Assembly (NCBI RefSeq): GCF_000283155.1
Contig: NW_004454283.1
Span: forward strand, 1,885,767 to 1,949,766
Length of the DNA stretch: 64,000 bases
Reading direction: 5' to 3'
From: Ceratotherium simum simum
Lineage: Eukaryota > Chordata > Mammalia > Perissodactyla > Rhinocerotidae
The notes beneath the pieces were generated by a model. That model was not told the DNA's origin and ran no database searches. It saw only the letters and a program-made list of their open reading frames with translations. This document shows, one piece after another, positions 22,389-33,545 of the stretch; positions within the stretch are counted from its first letter, which is position 1, and the number at the start of each line of letters is the position of its first letter. The translations under genes were made by a program, and so were the position numbers.

Positions 22389-22710
22389 CAGAAGCGGACA
22401 AAATAAGGTCTGTGGACCAAATCCAACTCTCTGCCTCGTTTTGTATAGTCTGCAAGCTGTGAATGGCTCTTCACTGGTTGGAAAAGATCAAAATAACATT
22501 TTGTGACATGTGAAAACATATGAAATTCAAATTTCAGTGCCCATAAGTAAAGTGTGATTGGATCACAGCACTGCTCATTCATTTACATGCTGCAACGGCA
22601 GAGTTGAGGAGTTGCAACAGAGACTCTCTGGCCAGTGGTGTGGCCGGCAGAGCCTAAAACATTCACTATCGAAAATACTCACTTTTTCAGAAAAAGTTTG
22701 CCAATCTTTG
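22389..22710 (+). mobile_element. hAT-Charlie-type DNA transposon with 8-bp target duplication
   Basis: The ends 'cagaagcggacaaa...' and '...aaagtttgccaatctttg' are decayed terminal inverted repeats of a common mammalian hAT family, with internal phrases 'gtctgtggaccaaatcca', 'ctgcaacggcagagttgagga' and 'ttgcaacagagactctctgg'. Flanks are gcctagag (22381-22388) and gcctagaa (22711-22718), an 8-bp duplication with one mismatch, as expected for hAT. It encodes no transposase. Confidence 0.85.
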
Positions 22711-22849
22711 GCCTAGAAGTTGTGGTACATCACAACTTTCCCTTTGGCCCAGTGCTCTAATGAGGAAGGTCTTCAAACCAAAGAGTGCTGAGGGCCAGGC
22801 AAGATTTTTATGTGTGTGTGTGTGGAAACTCACAAGCAGACATACCCTG

Positions 22850-23130
22850 GTGAAACTTTAGAACAAAAAGGTAAAGACAAGATGCTAAAAACCTCAGAGA
22901 GATAGAACAGGTTTTCTAGAAGGTAAGGGAATTAGACTTTTCCACCAAACTTTTCACAGGCAACACTAGACACAAGGTGACAGTGGACCCATGTTTCAAA
23001 GTTCTGGGGTGAAGAATTTGGAACCTAGAATTCTAGACTCACCCACACCTTATATCAATGTGAAGGTAAGAGAAAGACATCTAAAAAGACAAGAACTCAG
23101 AGTTCATTCCTCATATTAAAAAAAAATCGA
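22850..23130 (+). repeat. L1M ORF1 fragment, sense (C-terminal piece)
   Basis: 'gggtgaagaatttggaacctagaattctagactcaccc' and 'aatgtgaaggtaagagaaagacatctaaaaagacaagaactcagag' are decayed forms of the conserved end of L1 ORF1. Same orientation as 21690-21960, probably the same element split by later insertions. Confidence 0.6.
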
Positions 23131-23261
23131 TGTAATCTAGCAAAACAAACAAAAATGCTCTAATAAAAAGACCACATGGGATAAAACAAATTGTGGCAGC
23201 TGTATGTGACCCAGAAGAAATGAATGAGGCCAGAATGAAAATAAAAGGATCCAACGGAATG

Positions 23262-23405
23262 ATGGTTCTCAATCTTTAATGTGTGGAAGAATCACATTTG
23301 GTGCAGATTAAAAATGCAAATTCCCATGTGCTCTTTCGAGAGGCTGGTGGAGTAGCCCAGGGAGGAAGCTACGTTTTAGATGAGCTTCCAGGTCATTCTC
23401 TAACT
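23262..23405 (+). repeat. MER5-like hAT fragment
   Basis: 'atggttctcaatctttaatgtgtggaagaatcac' through 'tgcaaattcccatgtgctc' to 'gagcttccaggtcattctc' follows the MER5 family outline. Confidence 0.5.
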
Positions 23406-23511
23406 TCACTTAGAGGAATTGCACTAGATTCTGACATCTCTCCAGCAGCAATTTTGATGACAAAGAATTACATTTGCGTTTCTAGGAATCCAATCATACC
23501 ACTTAGTATTT

Positions 23512-23670
23512 TCATGTATTTAACAATATTCATTCAGATATTTATTGAATGCCTACTGTGTACCAAGGCACTGCTCTCTTCTAGGCTTTTGGGCTGTATC
23601 CATGTCAAAACAGATGAAGATCTCTGCCCATGGAGCTTATTCTTAATTCTAGAAGGAATACTTACGTAAT
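23512..23670 (-). repeat. L2 LINE 3' end, antisense
   Basis: 'attcattcagatatttattgaatgcctactgtgtaccaaggcactg...ctaggctttt...atggagcttattcttaattctag' is the standard L2 3' end in reverse complement. Confidence 0.8.
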
Positions 23671-23884
23671 CATCATGTGGTAAATGATGTTTATCGGTTT
23701 TCAATTTTTATAATCAGAGCATGGAAGACATTCACAATTATAAATAGATGTAAATAATATAAACCTTGGCAATCTAAAAATAATAGGACTTACACAAAAT
23801 TATATGGCAAGAGATAAACAGAGGGAAAAGAGTAAAGATGTAAATTTCCCCATCTCTCATGGTGGGCAGTCAGTTGGGTTAGGT

Positions 23885-24925
23885 TGAAGAATTTCCATGA
23901 AGCAGTTGGGGAGAAGTTCTCAATAATTGTGAACATGCTGCAACATTTTTTTGCACAATATTCAATTATTTCTTTAGAATAAATTCCTAAAAGTAAAATT
24001 GTCTGTATATTTTTAAGGTTTTGATACAATATACTGCCAAGTTGCCCTAAAAAAAAATTGTATATTTTGTAGTTCCACTAAGAGCGTAGAAAAGTATCCA
24101 TTACCTGAAACTTTATCTATGTTGAGTTTTATCCAACTTAAAAAATTCCCACTTGATATATAAAAAAAAATCCCACAGTTTTAAAATTGCACTTATTTGT
24201 CTACAAGTACAATGAAATATTTGCTTCATTTTTGACTTTTTTTGGTTTTTTCTTTTTGTGACTGATCTGTTCATGTCATTCATTCATTTTCTTATTGAAT
24301 TGTAGAAATTCTTTATATATTAAAGATATTAATTAGTTGTCTATTACATATATATAAATATGATGCAAAATTTTTCCCAAGTTCACATTTGATTTTAATC
24401 ATTTTTGTGTGGTTCTTCACATACAAACATTTAAAAGTTCAAGTAGTCAATCTTATCACCATTTTTGTTTGTTTCTTCTTCTTTAGGTATCATAATGATA
24501 AAGTCCTACCTTACCCAGAAATCACCTACAATTTCTTCTTTTTTTGAATTATTTTTCCTTTTTTAAATTCTTAAAATTTTAAAGTATTAAGGACTTATTG
24601 TGTTATATGTTATGAGATAGTGTTTTAACTTATTCTTCAAATATCTAGAATTGTTTTTCTAACAGAATTTATTAAATAATTCCATTGATTTAATATGCCA
24701 CATCTAACAGACACCAAATTCCCATATGAGTCAGTTTATGGACGCCATTCTATTGCAATGAAATAGTTACCTCTTCTTTGTTCAGTACCACATTGTTTTA
24801 ATTTCTGTAGTGGCCTTACAGTGTTTCAGTATTTGATAAGGCAAGTCACTTCTCTTTGCTGTTGTCTTTTCTAAATTGCATTGGTCATTCCCATATTTAT
24901 TTCAAAAAATTATTAAAGTTTTCAT
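23885..24925 (-). repeat. L1M/L1ME fragment, antisense
   Basis: 'ttagaataaattcctaaaagtaaaattg', 'caagttgccctaa', 'tgtagaaattctttatatattaaaga' and 'ttaatatgccacatctaacag' follow the old L1 ORF2 tail read in reverse complement. Very AT-rich and heavily mutated. Confidence 0.65.
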
Positions 24926-25556
24926 AAAATGAAAAATAAAAATTAAGTAATTTAAGAAATATGGAAAACATTTTAAAAGAAAGCAAAAAAAACACAAAAC
25001 CAAAAACCAAAAAATTGCCCCAAATCCCACCAAGCAGAAAAAGAAAACTGTGTTAAATTTGGGGTGAATATCATTCCAGACATATGTCTAGAGACATATA
25101 CAGATTGAAAGATTTGTATTTAATATTTGACTTTAACAAAAGAATGCAAATTTGTGTGAAATTGAAGGAATTGTTGAACTTCAGAAAAAAAATTTTTCAT
25201 AAGATGTCCCTAAAAGATTTCTCTAAGGTTATAAAACAATTAGAAACTTGGATTTATTATATGTTTTTACCTATGTGTCTCAATTTTGGATAAAAACTAT
25301 TGATTCCTTGCTATGAAATATGAGAAGATTTGTATTCTTACAACTCTTTCTCCACCAACATTTTGTTAGCTATATTTTCATTTTATTTGGTCAAGTGTTA
25401 TAACATTTACATTTAGTTCCGTAAACATTTCTCCAGTTGTTAGTTTTAGTCTGTGTTTATATGAATTTAACACGTAACACTGACCTTTTCCTTTTTTACT
25501 ACATAAAGTTTAAAAAAATTTTTTTAAATCTCATCCTTGGTTCTATTTATTGTCAA
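24926..25556. other. AT-rich, possibly more L1 remnant
   Basis: Poly-A-like runs and L1-like words but no clear alignment from memory. No gene seen. Confidence 0.3.
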
Positions 25557-25567
25557 GTCATTTTTTT

Positions 25568-25807
25568 GCGTGTGTGAGGAAAATTAGCCCTGAGCTAACA
25601 TCCGATGCCAGTCTTCCTCTTTTTGCTGAGGAAGATTGGCCCTGGGCTGACATCCATGCCCATCTTCCTCTACTTTGTATCTGGGATGCCTGCCACAGCA
25701 TGGCTTGACAAGAGGTGCGTTGGTCCGTGCCCGGGATCCGAACCTGCGAACCCTGGGCCACCAAAACGGAGGGTGGGAACCTAACCCTATGCCACCGTGC
25801 CAGCCCC
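25568..25807 (-). mobile_element. ERE SINE copy 2, antisense
   Basis: Reverse complement of ERE: poly-T, 'gtgtgaggaaaattagccctgagctaacatc', 'tcttcctctttttgctgaggaagattggccctgggc', 'ccacagcatggcttgacaag', a B-box remnant in 'cgggatccgaacc', and 'ccaccgtgccagcccc' at the 5' end. The flanks share 'gtcattttttt' (25557-25567 and 25810-25820), a likely target duplication. Open frames on both strands here are SINE artefacts. Confidence 0.93.
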
Positions 25808-25839
25808 ATGTCATTTTTTTTACAAGAAGTGCCATATGC

Positions 25840-26760
25840 AATATTTCTTGGATTCTTTCATGTTTGAGTATGACTTGCTGTTTTCTTTCTACTTGGAGAA
25901 CTCTGTCTGGCTATGGTTGTCTTGGGTCCCTGTTTCCTCCCCTCAGAACATTACCAGAATTTCTCCACTGCAATGTTTACTGGCAATGCTGCTGTAGAGA
26001 AATCCACAGGCTGATTTCCTCCCTTATAAATGACTTGTTTATCCATCCGGATGCCTGAAGAATAATTGTGTCTTTAGTCTTGAAGTTCAATAATTTAACA
26101 AAGTCTAAGGTGTTTAACTGGATAAATATCCCCCTAAACACTATGTGCCCCTATAAGCAGAAGATTTTGTTGTTCCTCCATTACAAGGCTCTTTTGCTGT
26201 ATTATATTTATGAATATTCTTTGTATTCAATGTCTTGGGTTCTGTATTTGAGAGACTCTAGTTATCCTGTTTGTTCATTTTGTCATTCCTTCAAATCTAT
26301 CACCTTCTTCTTAATTGCTTTAGTCGCTTTGTATTATTCCTCTGAAATTACTGTGATTATTTCAAAGCTTTTTTCTATATCATTTGATTAGGAATTTGAT
26401 TTCCAGATATGTCTAGTCAATTTATTGCTCTATCTAAATTATTTATTAAATCTGTAATAGTGTTTGGAGTCTCATTGGTTTTCCTTATCTCTTTCCTTTT
26501 CCTCTGTTTATTATTACCCGAGCATTGAGGTAGTTTTATCAGGTTCATATCCTTTTTTCAGTTCTTCCATATCATGAAACACCTCTGGAAGTTTTCTTCT
26601 GTTCCTTAGATTATGTTTTCCTGCAGATTGGGTTCTTTGACTGTTATCTCCATGCAATATTTTGTGCATTTTTGTTGTTATGAACTTGCATAGCTGCATG
26701 TTATTTCTTTTCATCTTGCACATGCTTATGATGGTACCCATCTGCCCAGATCTTCTATTT
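25840..26760 (-). repeat. L1/HAL1 ORF1-region fragment, antisense
   Basis: T-rich plus-strand sequence with 'tagtcttgaagttcaataattt', 'ttcctccattacaaggctct' and 'cagttcttccatatcatgaaa' resembles the reverse complement of old L1 or HAL1 ORF1. The assignment is tentative. Interrupted frames only. Confidence 0.4.
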
Positions 26761-28060
26761 GCTCTGCTATCATGTGGCTAGGTCTTCCTTGATATTTTAC
26801 CACCTGATCTGACACTCACTTTTCTTCCCCTCTGAGTCACAATCTGTAGCCTAAGAGTTGTTTTATATATAAATTTTGTGTGACTTGAAGGCATGTATGG
26901 TGTGGGTGGGGGGCAATGCTGAGCCACCTGGAGTTGTTTGAAGCCCTTACCGGGGCACTGAATGCTGCTCTCTCTTCTGATCACTCATTCAGCGTCTTGT
27001 GTCTGGGGTGCTCACCCTCACAAAGGTGTGTCCCATGCCTGTGGGCTTTGAGCCATTTTCTCCACACAGCAAAGAATCCTGGAACATGCCGCTTCTGGTC
27101 TCCTCTGTGATCTGGTGGTGACAGGTAAGATTTCCCACTCTCAAGGTTTTCCTTTGCTCTTTCCTGGGGCTGCACAGTCACATTCTCCATCTACTTTTCT
27201 TCAAATGGGAGGATATTTGTGAGAATTTTCTGTATTTCCTTGTGTGGAAGTAGGTGAAGGGGAGGATATTCATTAGTTTAAAATCCTTTTCAAGGATCTC
27301 AGTAAAATGCTGTAGTGGACTGTTTGACGTGTCAAAAGTTAGACAAGAGTCTTGCCTAGACTGGTGAGGAGAGAAACTACAGAATGAGAAGGAGTGTTGG
27401 GGATTACAGCAAGCTCGAGAGGAGATGAGAAAATATTAGAAGCAGAAAGGAGAAAGCCCAGAATATGGTCAGACACCGGATGTCAAATGTGAAAAATGAC
27501 CGACGAAAGATCCACCGAAGCATATTTATCATTTGATGTGCTATATTGTGATTTTAAACTGCTCCATAACTTCAAAATTTCAGTCAAATAGGCTCTACAC
27601 GCAACCTTAAATCAGTGGTGCTTGGGATAGTGAAAACATTGCACTGGTTTATGGATGTCGTCCCAAGAAGAGAAGCAGTGTGCAAAGAGCACAGGAAGCA
27701 AAATCCAGGATACAGACCACAAAATCAGTGGAAGCAGAGACTTAAAGTCAGGAGTATCAAGAGAATTATAATTCCTCCCCCTTTACTAAACCCTGGAAAT
27801 AATGCCCGGAGAAAGCAGGTTTTTAGACCTTTTTACCAGCAAATGAGAGGATGGGGTGACATTGAAGATACTGACATATAGTTACAAGTGTTTGATAATA
27901 AAATTTACCAATTGAAACACTTTTGGTCACATCCATGTTTTCTTAGTTTTGATATGTGGAACTGTAATGATTAGTGCTTCCTAAATTATTAATGTGAGAT
28001 CTACATCAGAAAACTTCTAAAGACCTTTCATATGTAAATATTAGATGAAACCATTATTCT
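26761..28060. other. Unassigned, possible 5' part of the antisense L1/HAL1, then unique-looking sequence
   Basis: 26761-27230 is richer in GC and may be the 5' region of the antisense element to its left. 27240-28060 shows nothing I can name; the 88-codon frame at 27615-27881 has no domain. Confidence 0.3.
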
Positions 28061-28250
28061 TTGGGGATTTTTAAATTTTTTATTGAAGTAAAATTTACAT
28101 ACAGTGAAATACATAGATCTTAGTGTACAATTCAATACATTTCAAAAAATATCTACTCCCGTGTAACCAACACTCAATCAAGATATCATCTCTACCACCC
28201 TAGAAAGTTCTCTTATACCCACTTCTAATCAACCCTCCCCACTTCAAGCA
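28061..28250 (-). repeat. Older L1 (L1MA/L1MB-like) antisense, left piece of a split element
   Basis: 'ttttttattgaagtaaaatttacatacag', 'tagtgtacaattcaatacattt', 'accaacactcaatcaagatatcat' and 'aagcaaccactgctct' are the L1 3' UTR in reverse complement. The sequence is cut at an 18-20 base target duplication (28251) and continues at 31735. Confidence 0.85.
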
Positions 28251-28439
28251 ACCACTGCTCTCATTTTTTTCCTCTTTCTTTTTTTTAAAAATTATTTTAC
28301 TGAGGTCATATTGGCTTATAACATTGTGTAAATTTCAGGTGTACATTATTATATTTCATTTTCTGCATAGACTGCATCATGCTTACTCCCAATAGTCTAG
28401 TTTTTGTCCGTCACCATGCATACGTGCCCCTTTTCCCCT

Positions 28440-28860
28440 TTTGCCCTTCACCCACCTCATTCCCCTCTGGTAACCACCAATCTGTTCTTATCTATGTGTT
28501 TGTTTATCTTCCATGTATGAGTGAAATCATATGGTGTTTGTCTTTCTCTGTCTCACTTATTTTGCTTAACGTAATACCCTCAAGGTCCATCTCTGTTGTC
28601 GCAAATGGCACAATTTTGTCTTTTTTATGGCTTTTATATCTTTTTTATCCATTCCTCCATTGATGGGCACTTGGGTTGCTTCCACGTCTCGGCTATTGTG
28701 AATAATGCTGCAATGAACATAGGGGTGCGTATATCTTTCTGAATTAGCGATTTCATGTCCTTTGGATGAATACCCAGTAGTGGGATAGCTGGATCATATG
28801 GCATGTCTATTTTTACTTTTTTGAGAAATCTCCATACTGTTTTCCATAGTGGCTGCACAG
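28440..28860 (-). pseudogene. L1 ORF2 C-terminal remnant
   Basis: The minus-strand frame gives the familiar ORF2 C-terminal order: [46 protein letters not shown], then further decayed sequence. It lies directly after the deletion join. It is preserved enough to identify but disconnected from the reverse transcriptase domain. Confidence 0.9.
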
Positions 28861-29215
28861 TTTTATTGTTACATAATGCCCATCTTTGTCTCTTGTTATC
28901 GTTTCTGTCTTGAAGTCTGCTTTGTCACATAGAAGTATAGCTACACCCACTTTCTGGTTGCTATTTGGTTGGAGTATCATCTTCCATCCCTTCATTCTGA
29001 GCCTATGTTTGTCTTTAGAGCTGAGATGTGTTTCCTGGAGGCAGCACATTGTTGGGTCTTGTTTTTTAATCCATCTAGCTACTCTGTGTCTTTTTTCAAT
29101 CCATTTACCTTTAGAGTGTTTATTGCTATACGAGGGCTTAATACTGCCCTTTTGTCTTCTGTTTCCGGTTGTTCTATATTTCCATAGTTTCTTTTTCCAT
29201 ATATTCCTGTCTGCC
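28861..29215 (-). pseudogene. L1 ORF2 N-terminal (endonuclease) remnant
   Basis: The frame reads KRHRVARWIKKQDPTMCCL, QETHLSSKDKHRLRMKGWK and [20 protein letters not shown], the start of the L1 apurinic-type endonuclease domain (the E of QETH is a catalytic residue in the family). It ends at about 28860, before the rest of the endonuclease and the reverse transcriptase. The upstream residues in the same open frame are intergenic sequence, not protein. Confidence 0.9.
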
Positions 29216-29619
29216 ATTTCATTTTGGTGGTTTCCTGTGATGTTTTTCTCAGTTTTCTCTTTATTTATGATTTGTGACTCTGCTCTGATTGTTTGTTTTG
29301 TGGTTACCATGAGGTTTGTATAAAAGATCTCATAGATGAGATAGTCCCTTTTCTGACAGAATCTTATCTCCATTAGCCTATGCAGGTTTTACCCTTTTCC
29401 TCTTTCCCTTCTATGTTTTTGTTGTCACAAATTATTCTTTTTTGTGTTGTGAGTTTGTGACCAAATTGATGTAGTCATAGTTATTTTTCATGCTTTCTTT
29501 CCCTTTAGTCTTTATGTTATAATCAAGTGTTTACTAACCTATTCTGATATAGAGCTGTGTTTTTCTGGTTCTGTCTATTTACCTCCCTGCTCAAAGGTTT
29601 TGTAAACCTTTGCCTTTTT

Positions 29620-30589
29620 TATTTTTTCAAGTAGGAGGGCTCCCTTCAACATTTCTTGTAGGGCAGGTCTAGTGGCAAGGAACTTCCTCAGCTTTTGTGT
29701 GTCTGCGAAAGCTTTTATTTCTCTGTCACATTTGAAGGAAAATTTCACTGGATAGAGTATAGTTGGCTGATAGTTTTGTCTTTCGGTATTTTGAATATAT
29801 CATTCTACTCTCTCCTAGCCTGTAGTTTCTGCTGAGAAATCCACTGAAAGGATGATGGGGGTTCCTTTGTAGGTTATTTTCTTCTCTCTGGCTGCTCTTA
29901 ATATGCTTTCTTTGTCATTAACTTTTGATAGTATATGCCTTGGGGAAGGCATGTACTTCCCCAAAAAGACCTTGGGGAAGGTCTTTTTTGCATTGAGGTA
30001 ATTAGGAGTTCTATCAGCTTCATGTACTTGCGCGTCCAGTTCCTTCCTCAGGTTTGGGAAGTCCTCAGCTATTATTTCCTTAAATAAGCTTTCTGTTCCT
30101 TTCTCCCTCTCTTCTCCTGTTGGGATACCTATTATCATTCTGTTGCTTTTCCTAATTGAATCAGATATTTCTCAAAGAATTTCTTAATTTTGAAAAACTC
30201 TTAATTCTCTCTCCTCTTCCACCTGAATCATTTCTAGATTTCTATCTTTGAGCTCACTAATTCTCTCTTCCATATGGTCTGCTCTATTTTTCATGCTTTC
30301 TACTTTATTTTTCATCTCATTTATTGTGTTCTTTATCTCCAGTATTTCTGTTTGATTTTTTTATTTTAGAGTTTCAATCTCTTTGGTGAAGTACTCCTTC
30401 TGTTCGTTAGTTTTATTCCTGAGTTCATTGAACTGTCATTCTGAGTTTTCTTGTAACTCGTTCAGTTTCTTCATGACAGCTATTTTGAATTCTCTTGTCA
30501 GTTGGATTGTGATCTTCTGTAACTTCAAGTTTGGTTTTTGGAGAGTTATCATTCTCTTTCTGTTCTGCAGTTTTACTGTGGTTCTTCAT
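29620..30589 (-). pseudogene. L1 ORF1 relic (RNA-binding protein)
   Basis: An ATG at 30589 opens MKNHSKTAEQKE, a typical L1 ORF1 start. Coiled-coil-coding sequence follows with several stops. The RRM and C-terminal parts remain readable: IIGIPTGEEREKGTESLFKE, EDFPNLRKEL, ILRAAREKKITYKGTPI, then, after a stop, KFLATRPALQEMLKGALL. In living L1s this protein trimerises and chaperones the RNA. Here in-frame stops in the coiled coil and after DFSAETTG make it a pseudogene. Confidence 0.9.
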
Positions 30590-31716
30590 GGTACTTGATG
30601 AATTGATCCTCTGACAGTAAATTCGTGGTAGTAACCACCTTTCTTATTTGCCTACAGCTTTGGTTACTTTGGTTCTGAGCTGGTTGTGTTTGAGAGCCTG
30701 TACTTTCCACCCTCCACTACCTCTGCTAGAGACATGATCAGTGCCTTCCTTGTGCCACTCATACCTCTGAGGTTGCTGGTGCCTTATTGCTTATCAAGTT
30801 GCTTCAGTCTGAGGTGTCGCCACTGGTTCACCAGGCTGTGAGCACTTCTGCTGCTTCCGGGGTCACCTAGGTCTCTTGTTACCCCACTGGTTCTCCTTGA
30901 GCTCTGCACAGGCTCAGATGCTGCTTCCCCATGCACCACCTGCACTGCTGCTCCTGGGTTATCTGGGAGTGCTAGTAGCATTGCTGCCAGGGGCATTTGG
31001 GTTCATGGGTGTCACTGTTGTTGCCAGGGGCCTGGGTTCTCATATGCAGCCCCTAGCTAGTAGAGCTGGTGTCAGAGGTGCCGCCACTGGGGGCTGGGTC
31101 ATGAGTTCTGCTGTGGTCCCTTAATCCTCAGGTCACAGGTACCACCTGCCACTGCTGGGGGAGAGGCAGGGGCTAAGCTGCAAGTGTTGTTCCTGGTCCT
31201 GCAGCCTCTTGCCACTGGTGCATGCTTTTTGAGACCTCAGGTCATGGCACCCTGCTCCTGCCAGGGAAATCTGTGTTTTGGTTGCTGTCCCCACTGCTGG
31301 AAAGACTGGCACCACTGCCAGGGGAGGAGGAGGGGAATGGCTCGCCATCTCCACTCTGTGTCCCAAAGCCTCAAGACGAGTGCACCACCCATCACCACTG
31401 CTGAGGGGGCAGGAGCCAAGCTACAAGTGCTGTGTTCGCCCTTGCAGCCTGCAGTCGCTGGCATGTGTGCTGGTGTGAGCATCCATGTTTTGGACTGCCA
31501 CGACTAGGGGAGTGGGAGGGGGCTACTCCCCTAGTTCCACTGCCTCCCAGAGATCCAGTCCACCCACTTCAGATGTATAGATGCATGGATCGCTCAGGCA
31601 TTCTGGTGTGCCATGCAGAGAATTATTTTTGGTCAGTGGATGTCTGACTGGTTGTAACTTAGAGGGGAGAGACAAAGGGAACAATTTACTCTACTATGAG
31701 GCTGATGTCCCTCTCC
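30590..31716 (-). promoter_or_regulatory. 5' UTR / internal promoter region of the younger L1
   Basis: A GC-richer block compared with AT-rich flanks, ending at the target duplication. The L1 5' UTR holds an internal RNA polymerase II promoter in intact elements. Its composition (many 'caccactgc' and 'ctgctgggg' words) and position mark it as such. Overlapping open frames on both strands (for example 31184-31507) are products of the composition. Activity cannot be judged. Confidence 0.65.
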
Positions 31717-31734
31717 ACCACTGCTCTGATTTTT

Positions 31735-32760
31735 GTCACTGTAGACTATTTTGCCCACTCTAGAACTTCATATAAATGGAATCATACAGTGTATACTCTT
31801 GTATCTAGCTTCTTCTCTTCACCATAATATTTTTGAGATTCATTCATGCTGTTGTACATACAGTAGTTTGTCCCTTTTTATTACTGGTTAGTATTCCATT
31901 GTATGGCTATGCTGCAAATTGTTTTCTCCTATTGCTAGACATTTATGTTGTTTCCAGTTTTTTACTCCTTTTTCTGTGTGTCTTCTCGTGAACATATGTT
32001 TTTGTTTCACTTGGGTTAAAAACCTAGAAGTGGGATTTCTGGGCAGTTGTATACATAACTTTATAGGAAAACACCAGTTTCCAAAGTGGTTGTACCATTT
32101 TATATGCCCACAAGTAACACATGAGAGTTTTAGTTGCTCTACATCTTTGCCAACACTTGATATTGTCAGTCTTTTTAATATTAGCCATTCTGTTGGGCAT
32201 ATAATGGGCCCTCATTTTGGTGTCAAATTGCATTTCTCTGGTGACTAAGATGTGAGTGTCTCTTCACGTGCCTGTCGGCTGTATTTCTTCTTTTTGAAGT
32301 ATCTGTTTAAGTCTTTTGCCCATTTTTAAAAATTGGGTTCCAGTGCCATTTGCTAAAAAATCAATTGACTGTGTGTGAGTCTATTTCTGGTCTCTCTGTT
32401 CTATTCCACTGATTCCTTTGTCCATTCTTACACCAATACCATGCTGTCTCTTGATTACTTTAGCTTTATAGTAAGTCCTGAAATCAGACTGTGTGAATAT
32501 TTCAGCTTTGCTATACTTTTTCAAGATTGTTTTGGCTACTCTATGTTCTTTGCACTTCATATTAGAATCCATTTATCAATTTTTGCCAAGAGTCTGCTGG
32601 GCTTTTGATTGGGACCAGATTAAATCTATAGATCAATTTTGGGAGATTTTACATTTTAACTAAATCAATTCCTCCAGTTTATAATCATGGTATATTTCTC
32701 CCCTTATTTAGGTCTTTAATTTCTCCCAATAATGTTTTGTATGCAAATATATTTCATATA
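31735..32760 (-). repeat. Older L1 (L1MA/L1MB-like) antisense, right piece
   Basis: Continues the element split at 28251: 'tagaacttcatataaatggaatcatacag', 'tactggttagtattccattgtatgg', 'aagtgggatttctgggcag', 'caaagtggttgtaccatttta', 'ctttttaatattagccattctg', then ORF2-derived 'accaataccatgctgtctcttgattac' and 'tttgccaagagtctgctgggcttttgattggga'. An internal deletion joins the 3' UTR side to a more upstream part of ORF2 near 32330. Confidence 0.85.
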
Positions 32761-32955
32761 CATATAAAATGTGAATGATTTATATGCAAATAGTCAACAA
32801 AACTAGGATTATGTGATTTTTTAAAAATTATAGACTTCTAGATGAACTGATAAGAGACCCAGCACAGAGAGGGGAAGCACTCACTAAACACTATATTAAT
32901 AAAGGCCACTGGACACTTAGAATCTTTAAGTACTATAATGATGGTGATTTGACTT

Positions 32956-33190
32956 TTTTTGTGTGTGTGTGAGGAAGATCAGCCCTGAGATAACACCCAT
33001 GCCAATCCTCCTCTTTTTGCTGAGGAAGACTGGCCCTGGGCTAAATCCATGCCTATCTTCCTCAACTTTATATGGGACGCTGCCACAGCATGGCTTGACA
33101 AGCGGTGCATGGGTGTGTGCCGGGGATCCGAACCCGGGCCGCCAGCAGTGGAGCATGTGCACTTAACCGCTATGCCCCGGGGCCAGCCCC
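32956..33190 (-). mobile_element. ERE SINE copy 3, antisense, with 12-bp target duplication
   Basis: Flanked by perfect copies of gtgatttgactt (32944-32955 and 33191-33202). Contains 'gtgaggaagatcagccctgagataac', 'gctgaggaagactggccctgggc', 'gccacagcatggcttgacaag', B-box complement in 'gggatccgaaccc' and 'gccccggggccagcccc'. The perfect duplication and good match to the family suggest one of the younger insertions in the window. Confidence 0.97.
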
Positions 33191-33409
33191 GTGATTTGAC
33201 TTGTAAGCACAGTAGCAACTCCTAGTGAAGAAAAATTATATTGGAAACAAGACTTTAGTCTGACTGCTGTCGTGTGTGAAAGATCCTATCCAGCCTCACG
33301 TCACACGACTTGTACCAGTGCTCCTCATCCGCTCCACTCAGAGGCCTCTCCTCTTTGTCCACCAGGCTGTCCCACGGCTCCCAACTGACCGCCGATGCCT
33401 GGGGCCAGG

Positions 33410-33545
33410 CACTCCTTGCTTCCTTCCCGTACTATTGAAATAATGTCCTAACTGGTTTCTGGGCCTCCAGTTTTTCAGCCGCCAATTCACCCCACATGTT
33501 GGACTCCAAAGTTTCTTTTTAAAACATACACCTGCACGTTTAATA
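33410..33545 (+). repeat. L2 LINE fragment, sense
   Basis: 'aatgtcctaactggtttctgggcctcc...ccaattcaccccacatgttggactccaaagtttctttttaaaacata' matches an internal-to-3' L2 block. Confidence 0.55.

Larger units (their letters stand above)
28271..31716 (-). mobile_element. Younger L1, antisense, with 5' UTR and ORF1 but most of ORF2 deleted
   Basis: Read on the minus strand this insert has, in order: a GC-richer 5' UTR (31716-30590), ORF1 from an ATG at 30589, an intergenic spacer, the start of ORF2 (endonuclease domain), then an abrupt join at about 28860 to the ORF2 C-terminus, a 3' UTR and an A-tail (poly-T near 28280). It lies between copies of 'accactgctct(c/g)attttt' at 28251-28268 and 31717-31734, a target duplication. 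The reverse transcriptase portion is absent, so the copy is shorter than a standard 6-kb L1 although both ends are present. It sits inside an older antisense L1. Confidence 0.92.

Noticed and set aside
28813..29373. 186-codon open frame, the longest in the window, as a candidate gene
   Set aside because: It is L1 intergenic sequence plus the beginning of ORF2 endonuclease, ending at a deletion join.
31133..31507. Cysteine- and proline-rich open frames on both strands suggesting an exon or CpG island
   Set aside because: This is the L1 5' UTR. GC-rich composition gives long frames in several phases; few CpGs are present.
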